Assembly (NCBI RefSeq): GCF_001544695.2 | Contig: NZ_FCOM02000014.1 | Coordinates: 62,001 to 126,000 of the forward strand | Length of the DNA: 64,000 bases | Direction: 5' to 3' | Source of the DNA: Caballeronia arvi | GTDB lineage: Bacteria > Pseudomonadota > Gammaproteobacteria > Burkholderiales > Burkholderiaceae | Shown: positions 8,649 to 16,809 of the stretch, piece after piece | Numbering within the stretch: position 1 is the stretch's first letter | How the letters are laid out: the number at the start of each line of letters is the position of its first letter | Program-made: the position numbers and the translations under genes | Notes under the pieces: model-generated | Databases searched by the model: none | Seen by the model: the letters and a program-made list of their open reading frames with translations, nothing else | Told to the model about the DNA's origin: nothing

Positions 8649-9860
8649 ATGTCTGGATGTCCTTTCAGCAAGCCGGCGTTCCCGATGCCACGGCAATGTC
8701 CGTTCGTCCCGCCCGCGGAGTACCGCGATTTCCAGCAGCAGCCGGGGGCGGCGAAGGTGCGCATGTGGGACGGCCGCGACGCGTGGCTCTTCACGCGCTA
8801 CGACGACGTGCGCGCCGTGCTCGGCGACAACCGCTTCAGCGGCGACCCGCACGTGAGCGGCTTTCCGAGCCTGTCGCCGGCGCGCAATGCGGTGCTCGAT
8901 CTCGAGCCGGCGTTCATCCGCATGGACCCGCCGCAGCACGGCCACTTTCGCCGCATGCTGACCAAGGAATTCATGATCAAGCGCGTGAGCGACATGCGCC
9001 CGCGCATCGAGTCGATCTTCAACCGGCTCGTCGATGAGCTGCTGGAAAAAGGCCCGCCCGCGAATCTGGTCGAAGATCTTTTTCTGCCGCTGACGTCGGA
9101 AGTGATCGCGGGCCTGCTCGACGTGCCCGCGTGCGATCACGGCTTCTTTCAGGAGCAAAGCCGCCTCAAGGTGCTGCTCGATGTCGACCCGTCGATCCCG
9201 AAGGCGGCGTCCGACCGCATTCTGTCGTATCTCGACCGGCTCATCACCGAGCGCGCGAAGGACGCGGAGAATCGCACGGACCTGCTGAGCCGGCTGATCG
9301 TCGAGCAGGTGCGGCCGGGGCATCTGTCGCATCGCGAGCTGGTCATCATGGCCGAGCTGCTGTTGATGGCTGGCCACGAAACGACCGCGAACCAGATGGC
9401 GCTTGGCGTCTTCAGCTTTCTGACCAACCCGGACCAGTTGCGCCTGCTGCGCGAGACCCCGTCGCTGTTGCGTAATGCGGTCGAGGAAATGCTGCGCTTT
9501 CATACCATCGTGCACTACAACGCGTTCCGGGTCGCGACGGAAGACGTGGAAGTGGCGGGACAGATGATCCGCAAGGGCGACGGCGTGATCGCGCTGATTT
9601 CCGGCGCGAATCACGACGCGACGGCGTTCGAGCAGCCGGAGCGTTTCGACATCACGCGCAAGGCCGATCATCACGTCGCGTTCAGCTACGGCATTCACCA
9701 GTGCCTTGGCCAGCCGCTTGCGCGCGTCGAGTTGCAGGTCGTGTTCGCGACGCTCTTCGAGCGCATGCCGGGCTTGCGTTTCGCCGTGCCGCTCGAAGAG
9801 ATCAAAGGCAAGGGCGATCATTTCGTGCAGGGTCTCGAAGCCCTGCCCGTCACCTGGTAA
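8649..9860 (+). CDS. Cytochrome P450 (first of two paralogues)
   Basis: A soluble bacterial class I P450 of 403 aa that hydroxylates an organic substrate using O2 and two electrons. Motifs are clear: I-helix AGHETT (241-246), ExxR at Glu280-Arg283, and the heme loop FSYGIHQCLG with proximal Cys352. I chose the ATG at 8649, which has GGGAGG upstream; an ATG at 8628 would add 7 residues without a ribosome site. It is followed by a 3Fe-4S ferredoxin (43 bp) and a ferredoxin reductase, giving a complete three-component system. The P450 at 19825 shares long stretches with it (DPPxHGxxRRxLTKEFM, GIHQCLGQPLAR, ALPVxW). The CYP subfamily and substrate are not assigned. Confidence 0.94.
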   Translation: MSGCPFSKPAFPMPRQCPFVPPAEYRDFQQQPGAAKVRMWDGRDAWLFTRYDDVRAVLGDNRFSGDPHVSGFPSLSPARNAVLDLEPAFIRMDPPQHGHFRRMLTKEFMIKRVSDMRPRIESIFNRLVDELLEKGPPANLVEDLFLPLTSEVIAGLLDVPACDHGFFQEQSRLKVLLDVDPSIPKAASDRILSYLDRLITERAKDAENRTDLLSRLIVEQVRPGHLSHRELVIMAELLLMAGHETTANQMALGVFSFLTNPDQLRLLRETPSLLRNAVEEMLRFHTIVHYNAFRVATEDVEVAGQMIRKGDGVIALISGANHDATAFEQPERFDITRKADHHVAFSYGIHQCLGQPLARVELQVVFATLFERMPGLRFAVPLEEIKGKGDHFVQGLEALPVTW

Positions 9861-9903
9861 TCAACCGCAGCGCGCTCATCGTAGCGATGAAGGAGAGCAG
9901 GGC

Positions 9904-10155
9904 ATGGCAAACGGAAACTTCAAATTGCACGTCGCAGTCGATCAGGACGTGTGCGTCGGCGCGGGACTGTGTGTGCTGTCGAGCGCCGATGTATTCGATC
10001 AGCGCGACGAGGACGGCGTCGTCAAGTTGTTGCAGACGGAACCGGACGAAGCGCTCTACGACAAGGTGCTGGGCGCGGCGCGCAAATGCCCGTCGAAGGC
10101 GATCAAGGTCGAGAAGGTGTACGACGACGCGGCGACGCCGGAGCGCGAGCAGTGA
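9904..10155 (+). CDS. 3Fe-4S ferredoxin (P450 redox partner)
   Basis: An 83-aa ferredoxin of the actinobacterial/rhizobial P450-partner type. Ligands Cys17, Cys23 and Cys62 (in RKCPSKAI) follow the C-x5-C...CP pattern. The central cysteine of a 4Fe-4S site is missing, as expected for a 3Fe-4S cluster. GGAGAGCAGGGC precedes the ATG. It lies between a P450 and a ferredoxin reductase. The reductase GTG start overlaps its stop (GTGA), so the three are made together. This is a different cluster class from the 2Fe-2S ferredoxin at 4854. Confidence 0.92.
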   Translation: MANGNFKLHVAVDQDVCVGAGLCVLSSADVFDQRDEDGVVKLLQTEPDEALYDKVLGAARKCPSKAIKVEKVYDDAATPEREQ

Positions 10156-11399
10156 ACGCGCGGCCCGAATCGATCGTGATCGTCGGCGCGGGGCAGGCCG
10201 GGCTGCAGGCCGCGGCTTCCCTGCGCGACGAAGGCTACGATGGCGCGATCCGGCTCATCGGCGACGAAGCGGGTCTGCCGTATCAGAGGCCGCCGCTGTC
10301 GAAGAGCTTTATCACGGGCGACGTGACGGCGGACGACCTGAGTCTCGAAGAACCGCACTGGTTCGACGATGCGCGCATCGAGCGGCTGGCGGGCGAGCGC
10401 GTCGCTGCGATCGATCGCCGGCGCAGGCGTCTTTCGCTGTCGTCGGGGCGCGTCGTGCCCTACGATCATCTCGTGCTCGCGGCCGGATCGCGCAATCGCG
10501 CACTGACGTTCGCGGCGCAGCCGGCGCATGGCATCGTGTCGCTTCGTTCGCTCTCCGATGCGCATCGGCTCAAAACGCAACTCGAAGACGCGCGTCGCGT
10601 GGTCGTGATCGGCGGCGGCTTCCTCGGTCTGGAAGTCGCCAGCGTCGCGGCCGCGAAAGGTCGCGACGTGCATGTGGTCGAATCCGTGGACCGCGTGATG
10701 AAGCGCGCGATCTCGGCGGAGATGTCGGCGGCGTACGCGGCGCATCACGAGGCCGCGGGCGTCCGCTTTTCATTCGATGCGCGCGTCGAGCGCATCGTCG
10801 GCCGCGACGATCGCGTCTGCGCGGTCGAACTGGCCGACGGCACGCGGCTCGACGCCGATCTCGTGCTAGTGGCCGCGGGCGTGGTGCCGAACAGCGAGCT
10901 TGCGGTTGCGTGCGGGCTGTCGGTGTACAACGGCATCATCGTCGACGCGCGTCTGCGCACATCGGATGCGGCGATCTCGGCCATCGGCGATTGCGCGGCT
11001 TTTCCGTACGCGTTCGACGGCGGCGATCTGCTGCGCCTCGAATCCGTGCAGAACGCGGTCGATCAGGCGCGCCATGTGGCCCGCGCGCTGCTCGGCGATT
11101 CGACGCCTTACGATCAAACGCCGGTCTTCTGGAGCGATCAGGGCGGCGCGCGGCTGCAGATCGCGGGCGTCGCGCGCAGGCTCGATAGCAGCGTCGTGCG
11201 CGGCGACCCCGCATCCGGCGCGTTCTCGGTGTTCCGCTACCGGCATCATCGGCTGACGGGCGTCGAATCGTGCAACCGGCCAGCCGAACACATGGCCGCG
11301 CGGCGACTCTTGCAACGGCGCATCAGTCCGACGCGCGAGCAGGCCGCCGATCCCTCGTTCGACCTGAAGCTGCTGCTGACGCTCGACGAAACGGTCTGA
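10152..11399 (+). CDS. FAD-dependent ferredoxin reductase (second copy)
   Basis: A 415-aa flavoprotein paralogous to the one at 3582. It shows the FAD motif GAGQAG (12-17), the NAD motif GGGFLG (154-159) and AIGDC near the C-terminus. It should pass electrons from NAD(P)H to the 3Fe-4S ferredoxin immediately upstream and then to the P450. The GTG at 10152 overlaps the ferredoxin stop by four bases; the open frame extends further left but only as a shadow of the ferredoxin. A CaiB-type CoA-transferase starts 24 bp downstream and completes the operon. Confidence 0.91.
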   Translation: MNARPESIVIVGAGQAGLQAAASLRDEGYDGAIRLIGDEAGLPYQRPPLSKSFITGDVTADDLSLEEPHWFDDARIERLAGERVAAIDRRRRRLSLSSGRVVPYDHLVLAAGSRNRALTFAAQPAHGIVSLRSLSDAHRLKTQLEDARRVVVIGGGFLGLEVASVAAAKGRDVHVVESVDRVMKRAISAEMSAAYAAHHEAAGVRFSFDARVERIVGRDDRVCAVELADGTRLDADLVLVAAGVVPNSELAVACGLSVYNGIIVDARLRTSDAAISAIGDCAAFPYAFDGGDLLRLESVQNAVDQARHVARALLGDSTPYDQTPVFWSDQGGARLQIAGVARRLDSSVVRGDPASGAFSVFRYRHHRLTGVESCNRPAEHMAARRLLQRRISPTREQAADPSFDLKLLLTLDETV

Positions 11400-11423
11400 G
11401 CGCTGGCGCGGAGAAACACACTC

Positions 11424-12599
11424 ATGGCTGCATCGCCCATTCTCGACGGCATCCGCATTCTCGACATGACGTCGGTGATCTTCGGCCCGTATTGCACGGC
11501 GACGCTCGCCGAAATGGGCGCGGACGTCATCAAGATCGAACCACTCGCGGGCGACGAGATCAGGCGCGTCGGGCGGCCCGCGAAAACGCGCGGCATGGGG
11601 CCGGCGCACATGACGCTCAATCGCGGCAAGCGGTCCGTCGTGTGGGACCTGAAGACGCCGCGCGGCAAGGCTTCGCTCTTGCGTCTGCTGGCCCGCTGCG
11701 ACGTGTTCATCCACAACCTGCGCCGCGACGCGATCGAGCGGCTGGGCCTCGGCTACGACGCGATCCGCGCGCTGCATCCGCGCCTCGTGCATGTGCACTG
11801 CACGGGTTTCGGCGAAGGCGGGGCGTATGCGGGCCGGCCCGCTTACGACGACATCATCCAGGCTGCATCGGGGGCGGCGAGTCTTCTGCCGCGCGCCGAC
11901 GGCAACCCTGCGCCGCGCTATCTGCCGATGGCGATGGCCGACAAGGTCGCCGGCCTGCACGCGACCTATGCCGTGCTCGGCGCGTTGCTGCATCGGGAGC
12001 GGACGGGCCAAGGTCAGGCCGTCGAAGTGCCGATGTTCGAGTGCTTCACGCATTTCCTGTTGCAGGAGCATCTCTATGGCCGCGCGCTGATCCCGCCGAC
12101 CGATCCGGCGGGCTATCCGCGCCAACTCGATCCGCTGCGCCAGCCGCTCAGGTGTCTCGACGGCTACATCGCGGTCGCGCCTTATACGGACGAACGCTGG
12201 GTGCGTTTCTTCGACGTGACGGGGCACGCGGACTTTCTCGCGCGCGAACGGCTCTGCACGGCGCGCGAGCGCTTTCACGCGCTCGACCGGATGCACGCGG
12301 AAATGGCGCGCATCGTGGCGGACAGGCCTTTGCGTTACTGGCTCACGCTGTTCGCCGAATGCGATATTCCTGCATCGGAGGTCCGCGATCTCGACGGCGT
12401 GCTCGCCGATCCTCATCTGGCGTCGGTAGGCTTTTTCGAGCGCAGGACGCATCCGTCGGAAGGGGATTACTTGCAGATGCGCGCGCCGGTGCGCTTTCAC
12501 GGCGCGCGCGCAGCCGAGGTGAGCGCGGCGCCGCGTCTTGGCGAGCACAGCGAAGAGATCGACGACTGGCTGCGGGAAGCATGCAACGAGCCGCGATGA
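11424..12599 (+). CDS. CaiB/BaiF (family III) CoA-transferase
   Basis: The second CoA-transferase of the window, 391 aa. Family segments IRILDMTSVIFGPYCTATLA and GADVIKIEPLAGD are present, and the catalytic Asp is expected at residue 142 in AYDDIIQA. It ends the SDR-P450-ferredoxin-reductase operon. It converges on a LysR gene, with only 4 bp between the stop codons. It likely activates the acid formed after P450 hydroxylation and further oxidation. Substrate unknown. Confidence 0.91.
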   Translation: MAASPILDGIRILDMTSVIFGPYCTATLAEMGADVIKIEPLAGDEIRRVGRPAKTRGMGPAHMTLNRGKRSVVWDLKTPRGKASLLRLLARCDVFIHNLRRDAIERLGLGYDAIRALHPRLVHVHCTGFGEGGAYAGRPAYDDIIQAASGAASLLPRADGNPAPRYLPMAMADKVAGLHATYAVLGALLHRERTGQGQAVEVPMFECFTHFLLQEHLYGRALIPPTDPAGYPRQLDPLRQPLRCLDGYIAVAPYTDERWVRFFDVTGHADFLARERLCTARERFHALDRMHAEMARIVADRPLRYWLTLFAECDIPASEVRDLDGVLADPHLASVGFFERRTHPSEGDYLQMRAPVRFHGARAAEVSAAPRLGEHSEEIDDWLREACNEPR

Positions 12600-12603
12600 G
12601 CGC

Positions 12604-13563
12604 TCAGGCGGCCGCGGCTTCGACCAGACGCGGCGTGGAAGTATCGATGAAATATTCCGGATGACGCGCGATCAGTTGCGCCGCGTTCGTGCGCGCGGCT
12701 TCGCGCCACGCGTTGAGCAGCGGCGGCACGCGGTCCTTGTGCCAGGCGAGCGACAGCGAGACGCCCGCGGTATCGACGGCGAGCGGCCGGTAGGCGACGC
12801 CGTGCGGCTGCATGAGCTGCATGACGGCCGGCACGACGGCGACGCCCACGCCCGCCGCGACGAGACAGGCGGACGTATGCATGTCGTGGGCCTCTTTCGC
12901 GACGTTGGGCTTGAGGTTCGCGTCCTCGAAGATGTCCAGGATCTTGTCGCCATAGCCGCGCTCCGTCGCCGTGCCGCGCGCCACTGCAATGAGCGGCCAC
13001 GTCGCGAGATCGTGCAGATCGACCGGGCCCGGCACGTCGTATTCGCTTCCGGCGGGCACGGCGACCACGAGCAGCTCGCGATACAGCAGCTCGGTGACGA
13101 TGCTGTGATCGAAGACATGTCCGCGCACGACCCCGACTTCGATCAGGCCTTCCTTGAGGCCCGCGATCTGCTGGGAGATGGTCATTTCCTGCAGGCTCAC
13201 ATCCGAATTCGGCGCGAGCGTGTTGAAGAGTCGCAGCGTGTTCGGCAGGAAGCAGTAGATCGCCGTGTAGATCGAGCCGACGATCAGATGCGCGCGCGCC
13301 CCGCGTCCCGATGCGCGCACCGCCGCGATCGCCGCCGTCGCCGTGTTGAGCACCCGCTGCGCATGCTCGACGAGAATGTCGCCTGCCGGCGTGAGCAGCA
13401 CCTTGCGCTTTTCCCGCGTGAAGAGCGGCGTGCCCAGTTCGTCTTCCAGCGCGATGATCTGCGCGCTCAACGCGGGCTGCGCGATGTTCACGCGTTCCGA
13501 CGCGCGCGTGAAATTCAGCTCGGCGGCGACGGCGAGAAAGTACTGGAGTTGGCGCATGTTCAT
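12604..13563 (-). CDS. LysR-family transcriptional regulator
   Basis: A 319-aa LTTR with an N-terminal winged HTH (about residues 3-60, with FTRASERVNIAQPALSAQI) and a periplasmic-binding-protein-like effector domain. The start MNMRQLQYFL at 13563 is preceded by AAGGAAGG; the open frame continues upstream but without family similarity. It lies 1 bp after the stop of a 68-aa ORF and downstream of an SDR on the same strand, so the three probably form a unit. It faces the P450 operon tail to tail. It may regulate the P450/CoA-transferase genes; no operator was identified. Confidence 0.9.
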   Translation of the reverse strand: MNMRQLQYFLAVAAELNFTRASERVNIAQPALSAQIIALEDELGTPLFTREKRKVLLTPAGDILVEHAQRVLNTATAAIAAVRASGRGARAHLIVGSIYTAIYCFLPNTLRLFNTLAPNSDVSLQEMTISQQIAGLKEGLIEVGVVRGHVFDHSIVTELLYRELLVVAVPAGSEYDVPGPVDLHDLATWPLIAVARGTATERGYGDKILDIFEDANLKPNVAKEAHDMHTSACLVAAGVGVAVVPAVMQLMQPHGVAYRPLAVDTAGVSLSLAWHKDRVPPLLNAWREAARTNAAQLIARHPEYFIDTSTPRLVEAAAA

Positions 13564-13564
13564 G

Positions 13565-13771
13565 TCAGCGTTCCTTCCTTGCTGTTCGCGTGAAACCGAT
13601 CGTGTCGACCGGCCCACGCAGGTTCGATTCCGGCTCGCCGACATAAGCGGCAACAAGGCGCTCGTCGGCCATCTGACGGATCGGGTCGCTCATATACAGC
13701 GCGAGAGACAGCGTGCGGGCCAGGCGGCATGCCAGAACCGACTTCGCGCCGCGCAGGTCCGTGGCTCGCAT
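13565..13771 (-). CDS. Hypothetical 68-aa protein
   Basis: A small ORF that fills the gap between the SDR (stop at 13791) and the LysR start at 13563. It begins 19 nt after the SDR stop and ends 1 nt before the LysR ATG. Codon third positions are mostly G or C, as in neighbouring genes. This argues for real coding rather than chance. There is only a weak ribosome site (GGTGACGCG). The product has an Arg-rich N-terminal half and a more polar C-terminal part including MSDPIRQMADERLVAAYV. I do not recognise it. It could be a real small protein or the remnant of a longer one. Confidence 0.45.
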   Translation of the reverse strand: MRATDLRGAKSVLACRLARTLSLALYMSDPIRQMADERLVAAYVGEPESNLRGPVDTIGFTRTARKER

Positions 13772-13790
13772 CGCGTCACCGTGCCCGCGT

Positions 13791-14588
13791 TCAGTGGACG
13801 CCGCGCCACGCGAGCGTGCCGGCGTCGATGCTGAAGGTGCTGCCCGTCGAGAACGAGGCTTCGTCGGAGGCGAGAAAACACACCAGCTTCGCGACTTCCT
13901 CGGGTTGCCCCAGACGCTCGAGCAGATGCGTGCCCCACAGGCGCGCGCGGGCCTTCTCGCGGTCTTGCGCGTGCTCGACGCTATGCGACAGCATCGGCGT
14001 GTCGATGGCGCCCGGCGCGTAGGCGTTGCAGCGGATGCCCGCATCGGCGAGATCGAGTGCGATGGCCTTGGTCAGCATGACGCCGCCGCCCTTGCTCGCC
14101 GCATACGCGGGCAAACCCGGATACGCGACGCTGCTCGCGACCGATGCGCCGTTGACGATGGCGGGACTCTTCGTGGAGCGCCGCAGCCAGGGCGCCGCGA
14201 ATTTGCTCGCGAGCCACATCGCCTTGAGATTGACGTTCATGACCGTGTCCCAGACGGCTTCGGGCAGGTCTTCGATGGTCGGCGAGCGGCCGGTCAGGCC
14301 GTCGTCGGTGACGCCCGCGTTGTTGACGAGCACGTCGATGCCGCCCGCGAGGCGCGCGGTCTCGTCGATCATGTGGCGGATCGATTCCGTGTTGGACAGG
14401 TCCGTGCGGATGAAGATGCTTTTCGCACCCGCCCGCTCGACTTCGTGAGCGGCCGTCGCGCCGCGGTCTTCCTGCACGTCGGCGAGGGTGACCCATGCCG
14501 CGCCCTGGCGGGCTGCCTCGATCGCGATCGCGCGGCCCATGCCCTGCGCCGCGCCCGTGACCACGACGATGCGGTCCTTGAGCTTCAT
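13791..14588 (-). CDS. Short-chain dehydrogenase/reductase
   Basis: A 265-aa SDR with cofactor motif TGAAQGMG (11-18), NNAG (89-92), and catalytic Ser149, Tyr162 and Lys166. The start MKLKDRIVV is set by AAGGAG 7 bp upstream; an upstream in-frame ATG at 14624 lacks such a site. It heads the minus-strand unit SDR-68aa-LysR and is divergent from the AraC regulator at 14707. It is one of three SDRs in the P450 region and could oxidise a hydroxylated intermediate. The specific reaction is unknown. Confidence 0.9.
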   Translation of the reverse strand: MKLKDRIVVVTGAAQGMGRAIAIEAARQGAAWVTLADVQEDRGATAAHEVERAGAKSIFIRTDLSNTESIRHMIDETARLAGGIDVLVNNAGVTDDGLTGRSPTIEDLPEAVWDTVMNVNLKAMWLASKFAAPWLRRSTKSPAIVNGASVASSVAYPGLPAYAASKGGGVMLTKAIALDLADAGIRCNAYAPGAIDTPMLSHSVEHAQDREKARARLWGTHLLERLGQPEEVAKLVCFLASDEASFSTGSTFSIDAGTLAWRGVH

Positions 14589-14676
14589 TGCGTGTCTCCT
14601 TCTTGTTTTCTCCGATGAATGCACCGGTCGTTGCAGTACAAGTTAAGGCAACACATTGAGTTAATCTATAAGAGCC

Positions 14677-14703
14677 CGTCTCTTAAAATTTATCGATCGT
14701 CTC
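14677..14703 (+). promoter_or_regulatory. Direct repeats CGTCTC, 21 bp apart (possible AraC operator)
   Basis: Two copies of CGTCTC (14677-14682 and 14698-14703), each followed by T/A-rich sequence, are exactly 21 bp apart, two helical turns. This is the usual geometry for AraC/XylS-family sites. They sit immediately upstream of the AraC gene start at 14707. This suggests autoregulation or control of the divergent SDR at 14588. The assignment is inferred from geometry and position only. Confidence 0.35.
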
Positions 14704-14706
14704 ATT

Positions 14707-15639
14707 ATGGACATCCTCACCGACATCATCCGGCTCATGCGGCCGCAGGCGATCAGTTGGAGAACGGTCGAGGCGCACGGTCGATGGGGCATGAGCGTGC
14801 CGTCGCGCGACATGCCCGTGTTCTGTCTCGTCGTCACCGGGCAATGCTGGTACGTGCCGCGTCAGGGCGAGCCGCTCCTGATGCGCCAGGGCGACTACCT
14901 GCTCATGCGCACGACGGCCCGCTACTGCCTCGTCAGCGATCTCGATACGAGCGCTACGCTGCACGCGCTGGAAGAGGGCATCGCGAGCCACGATTACGTG
15001 CGATGGGACGAGGGCGCGGGCGGCGACATGGTGCGTCTCGTCGGCGGGTACTTCGAGATCGTCCCGGAGCACACCGCGCTGTTCTCGGGCATGCTGCCGG
15101 ACTTTCTGTACATCCGTGCGTCGGACGAGGAAGCCGGGCGGCTATCGCGCCTGATCGCGCTGATCGGCGAGGAGTCCGGCTGCGATCTGCCGGGACGCGA
15201 TCTGGTGATGAGCCGGCTCGTCGAAATCATGCTGGTCGAAGTGTGGCGGCGTCCGCTGACGAGGATCGATGCGCGCGAGGCGGGCTGGTTCAGCGGCATG
15301 GCCGATCCGCACATTCACCTCGCGCTCCAGAAAATGCACGCTGACGTGGCGCGTCACTGGACCGTCGAGCTGCTCGCGAAGGACGTCGGCATGTCGCGCG
15401 CCGCGTTCGCGCGGCGCTTCGCCGAGCGTGTCGGCGTCGCGCCCGCCACGTATCTGTCGAACTGGCGCATCGCGCTCGCGAAGGACGCGCTCATCAACAG
15501 CGAACGGTCGATGATCGATATCGCGCTGTCCATCGGCTACTACTCGGACAGCGCGTTCAGCACGGCATTCAGCCGCGCCACGGGCGTCGCGCCCGCCGCC
15601 TTCAGACGCGCGCGACGAAGCGAGCAGCCCGCGCGATAA
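14707..15639 (+). CDS. AraC-family transcriptional regulator
   Basis: A 310-aa regulator with an N-terminal cupin-like effector domain (about residues 10-190, containing DMPVFCLVVTGQCWYV) and a C-terminal double HTH (about 205-305). Typical recognition segments are LAKDVGMSRAAFARRF and IALSIGYYSDSAFSTAF. The architecture matches the cupin_6/HTH_18 group common in Burkholderia. It is divergent from the SDR-LysR unit and upstream of a ketopantoate-reductase-like/CoA-transferase operon. Targets are unknown; 21-bp-spaced repeats lie at its own start. Confidence 0.9.
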   Translation: MDILTDIIRLMRPQAISWRTVEAHGRWGMSVPSRDMPVFCLVVTGQCWYVPRQGEPLLMRQGDYLLMRTTARYCLVSDLDTSATLHALEEGIASHDYVRWDEGAGGDMVRLVGGYFEIVPEHTALFSGMLPDFLYIRASDEEAGRLSRLIALIGEESGCDLPGRDLVMSRLVEIMLVEVWRRPLTRIDAREAGWFSGMADPHIHLALQKMHADVARHWTVELLAKDVGMSRAAFARRFAERVGVAPATYLSNWRIALAKDALINSERSMIDIALSIGYYSDSAFSTAFSRATGVAPAAFRRARRSEQPAR

Positions 15640-15801
15640 CCGTCTTTCCCAGCTATACGCCGATCTGCTTGAATCATCGTTTTTTAGTATTTCCCCTCTT
15701 GCTGGCGCGGCCCGTATCTTGTGGTCATCGCAGGCGCTGGCGCTCGCTCTTCTCTGAAGCGATGCTCCGCGCGGCCAATCGGATTCGCAAGAGAGCGCAC
15801 T

Positions 15802-16809
15802 ATGCTGAAGGTATGCATTTTCGGGGGCGGGGCAATCGGCGGCTATCTGGCGGCGCATCTGGCGCGCGCCGGGCGCTGCGAGGTGAGCGTCGTCGCGCGG
15901 GGCAAGACGCTCGACGCCATCCGCGAACACGGGCTTCGCGTGACAACCGCGAGGGAAGCGTTCACGGTGCCCGTGCGCGCCACCTCCGACACACGCGAGC
16001 TCGGCGCACAGGACTATGTGTTCATCACGCTCAAGGCGCATCAGGTCGATGCGGCGCTCGAACAGATCGCGCCGCTGATCGGCCCGCATACCACGGTGCT
16101 GCCGCCGACCACCGGCATTCCCTACTACTTCTTTCACGCGTTCCCCGGCCGTTTCGATGGCAGCCAACTGCCCGCGCTCGATCGTGACGGACGCCAGTGG
16201 CGCGCCATCGCGCCGAAGCAGGTATTGGGCTGCGTCTACTGGATCGGCGCGCATGCGAGCGCGCCGGGCGTCATCGTGCAGGACGGCGCGAAGGCCGGCT
16301 GTCCCGTCGGCGAGCTCGACGGCAGCGACTCTCCCCGCGTGCGCGCATTGAGCGAGTTGCTGTGCGCGAGCGGCATCGACGCGAAGGTGAACAAGGACAT
16401 TCGCGCCGCGATCTGGGTCAAGTTCGTCAACAGTCTCGCGTTCAATCCCGTCGCGCTGCTCACGCAGGGCACGTTGGGCGAGATGGCCGAGGCGGGCGGC
16501 GTGCTGCCCGTCGTCAGGGCGATGATGTCCGAAGCCGATGGCATCGCAGCTCAACTGGGACTCACGATCGGACCGGCGCCGGACAAGCGCATAGCGCTGA
16601 CGGTCGGTGCGTCGCATCACAAGATGTCGATGCTGCAGGATCTCGAAGCCAGACGTCCGCTCGAACTCGAACCGCTGAGCCGCTCGATTCGCGCGCTGCG
16701 CGATCTCACGGATGTGGCCACACCCGTTCTCGACATGGTGCTCGCGATGGCGCAACTGCGCGCCGTCACGGCGGCGCATGCAATCAAAACACAGGAGCAA
16801 CACGCATGA
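15802..16809 (+). CDS. Ketopantoate reductase-like oxidoreductase
   Basis: A 335-aa member of the ApbA/PanE family, NADPH-dependent reductases of 2-keto acids. The Rossmann motif FGGGAIGG (7-14) and the family catalytic segment with Lys207 and Asn210 (WVKFVNSLAFNPVALL) are present. The frame is open back to 15721, but similarity begins at MLKVCIFGGG, so I start there. Its stop overlaps the start of a CoA-transferase (ATGA). That operon context makes a catabolic role more likely than pantothenate synthesis. The substrate is unknown. Confidence 0.87.
   Translation: MLKVCIFGGGAIGGYLAAHLARAGRCEVSVVARGKTLDAIREHGLRVTTAREAFTVPVRATSDTRELGAQDYVFITLKAHQVDAALEQIAPLIGPHTTVLPPTTGIPYYFFHAFPGRFDGSQLPALDRDGRQWRAIAPKQVLGCVYWIGAHASAPGVIVQDGAKAGCPVGELDGSDSPRVRALSELLCASGIDAKVNKDIRAAIWVKFVNSLAFNPVALLTQGTLGEMAEAGGVLPVVRAMMSEADGIAAQLGLTIGPAPDKRIALTVGASHHKMSMLQDLEARRPLELEPLSRSIRALRDLTDVATPVLDMVLAMAQLRAVTAAHAIKTQEQHA

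Noticed and set aside
10866..12548. 560-codon minus-strand open frame opposite the reductase and second CoA-transferase
   Set aside because: Both plus-strand genes have full sets of catalytic motifs; the opposite frame has low-complexity composition and no ribosome site.
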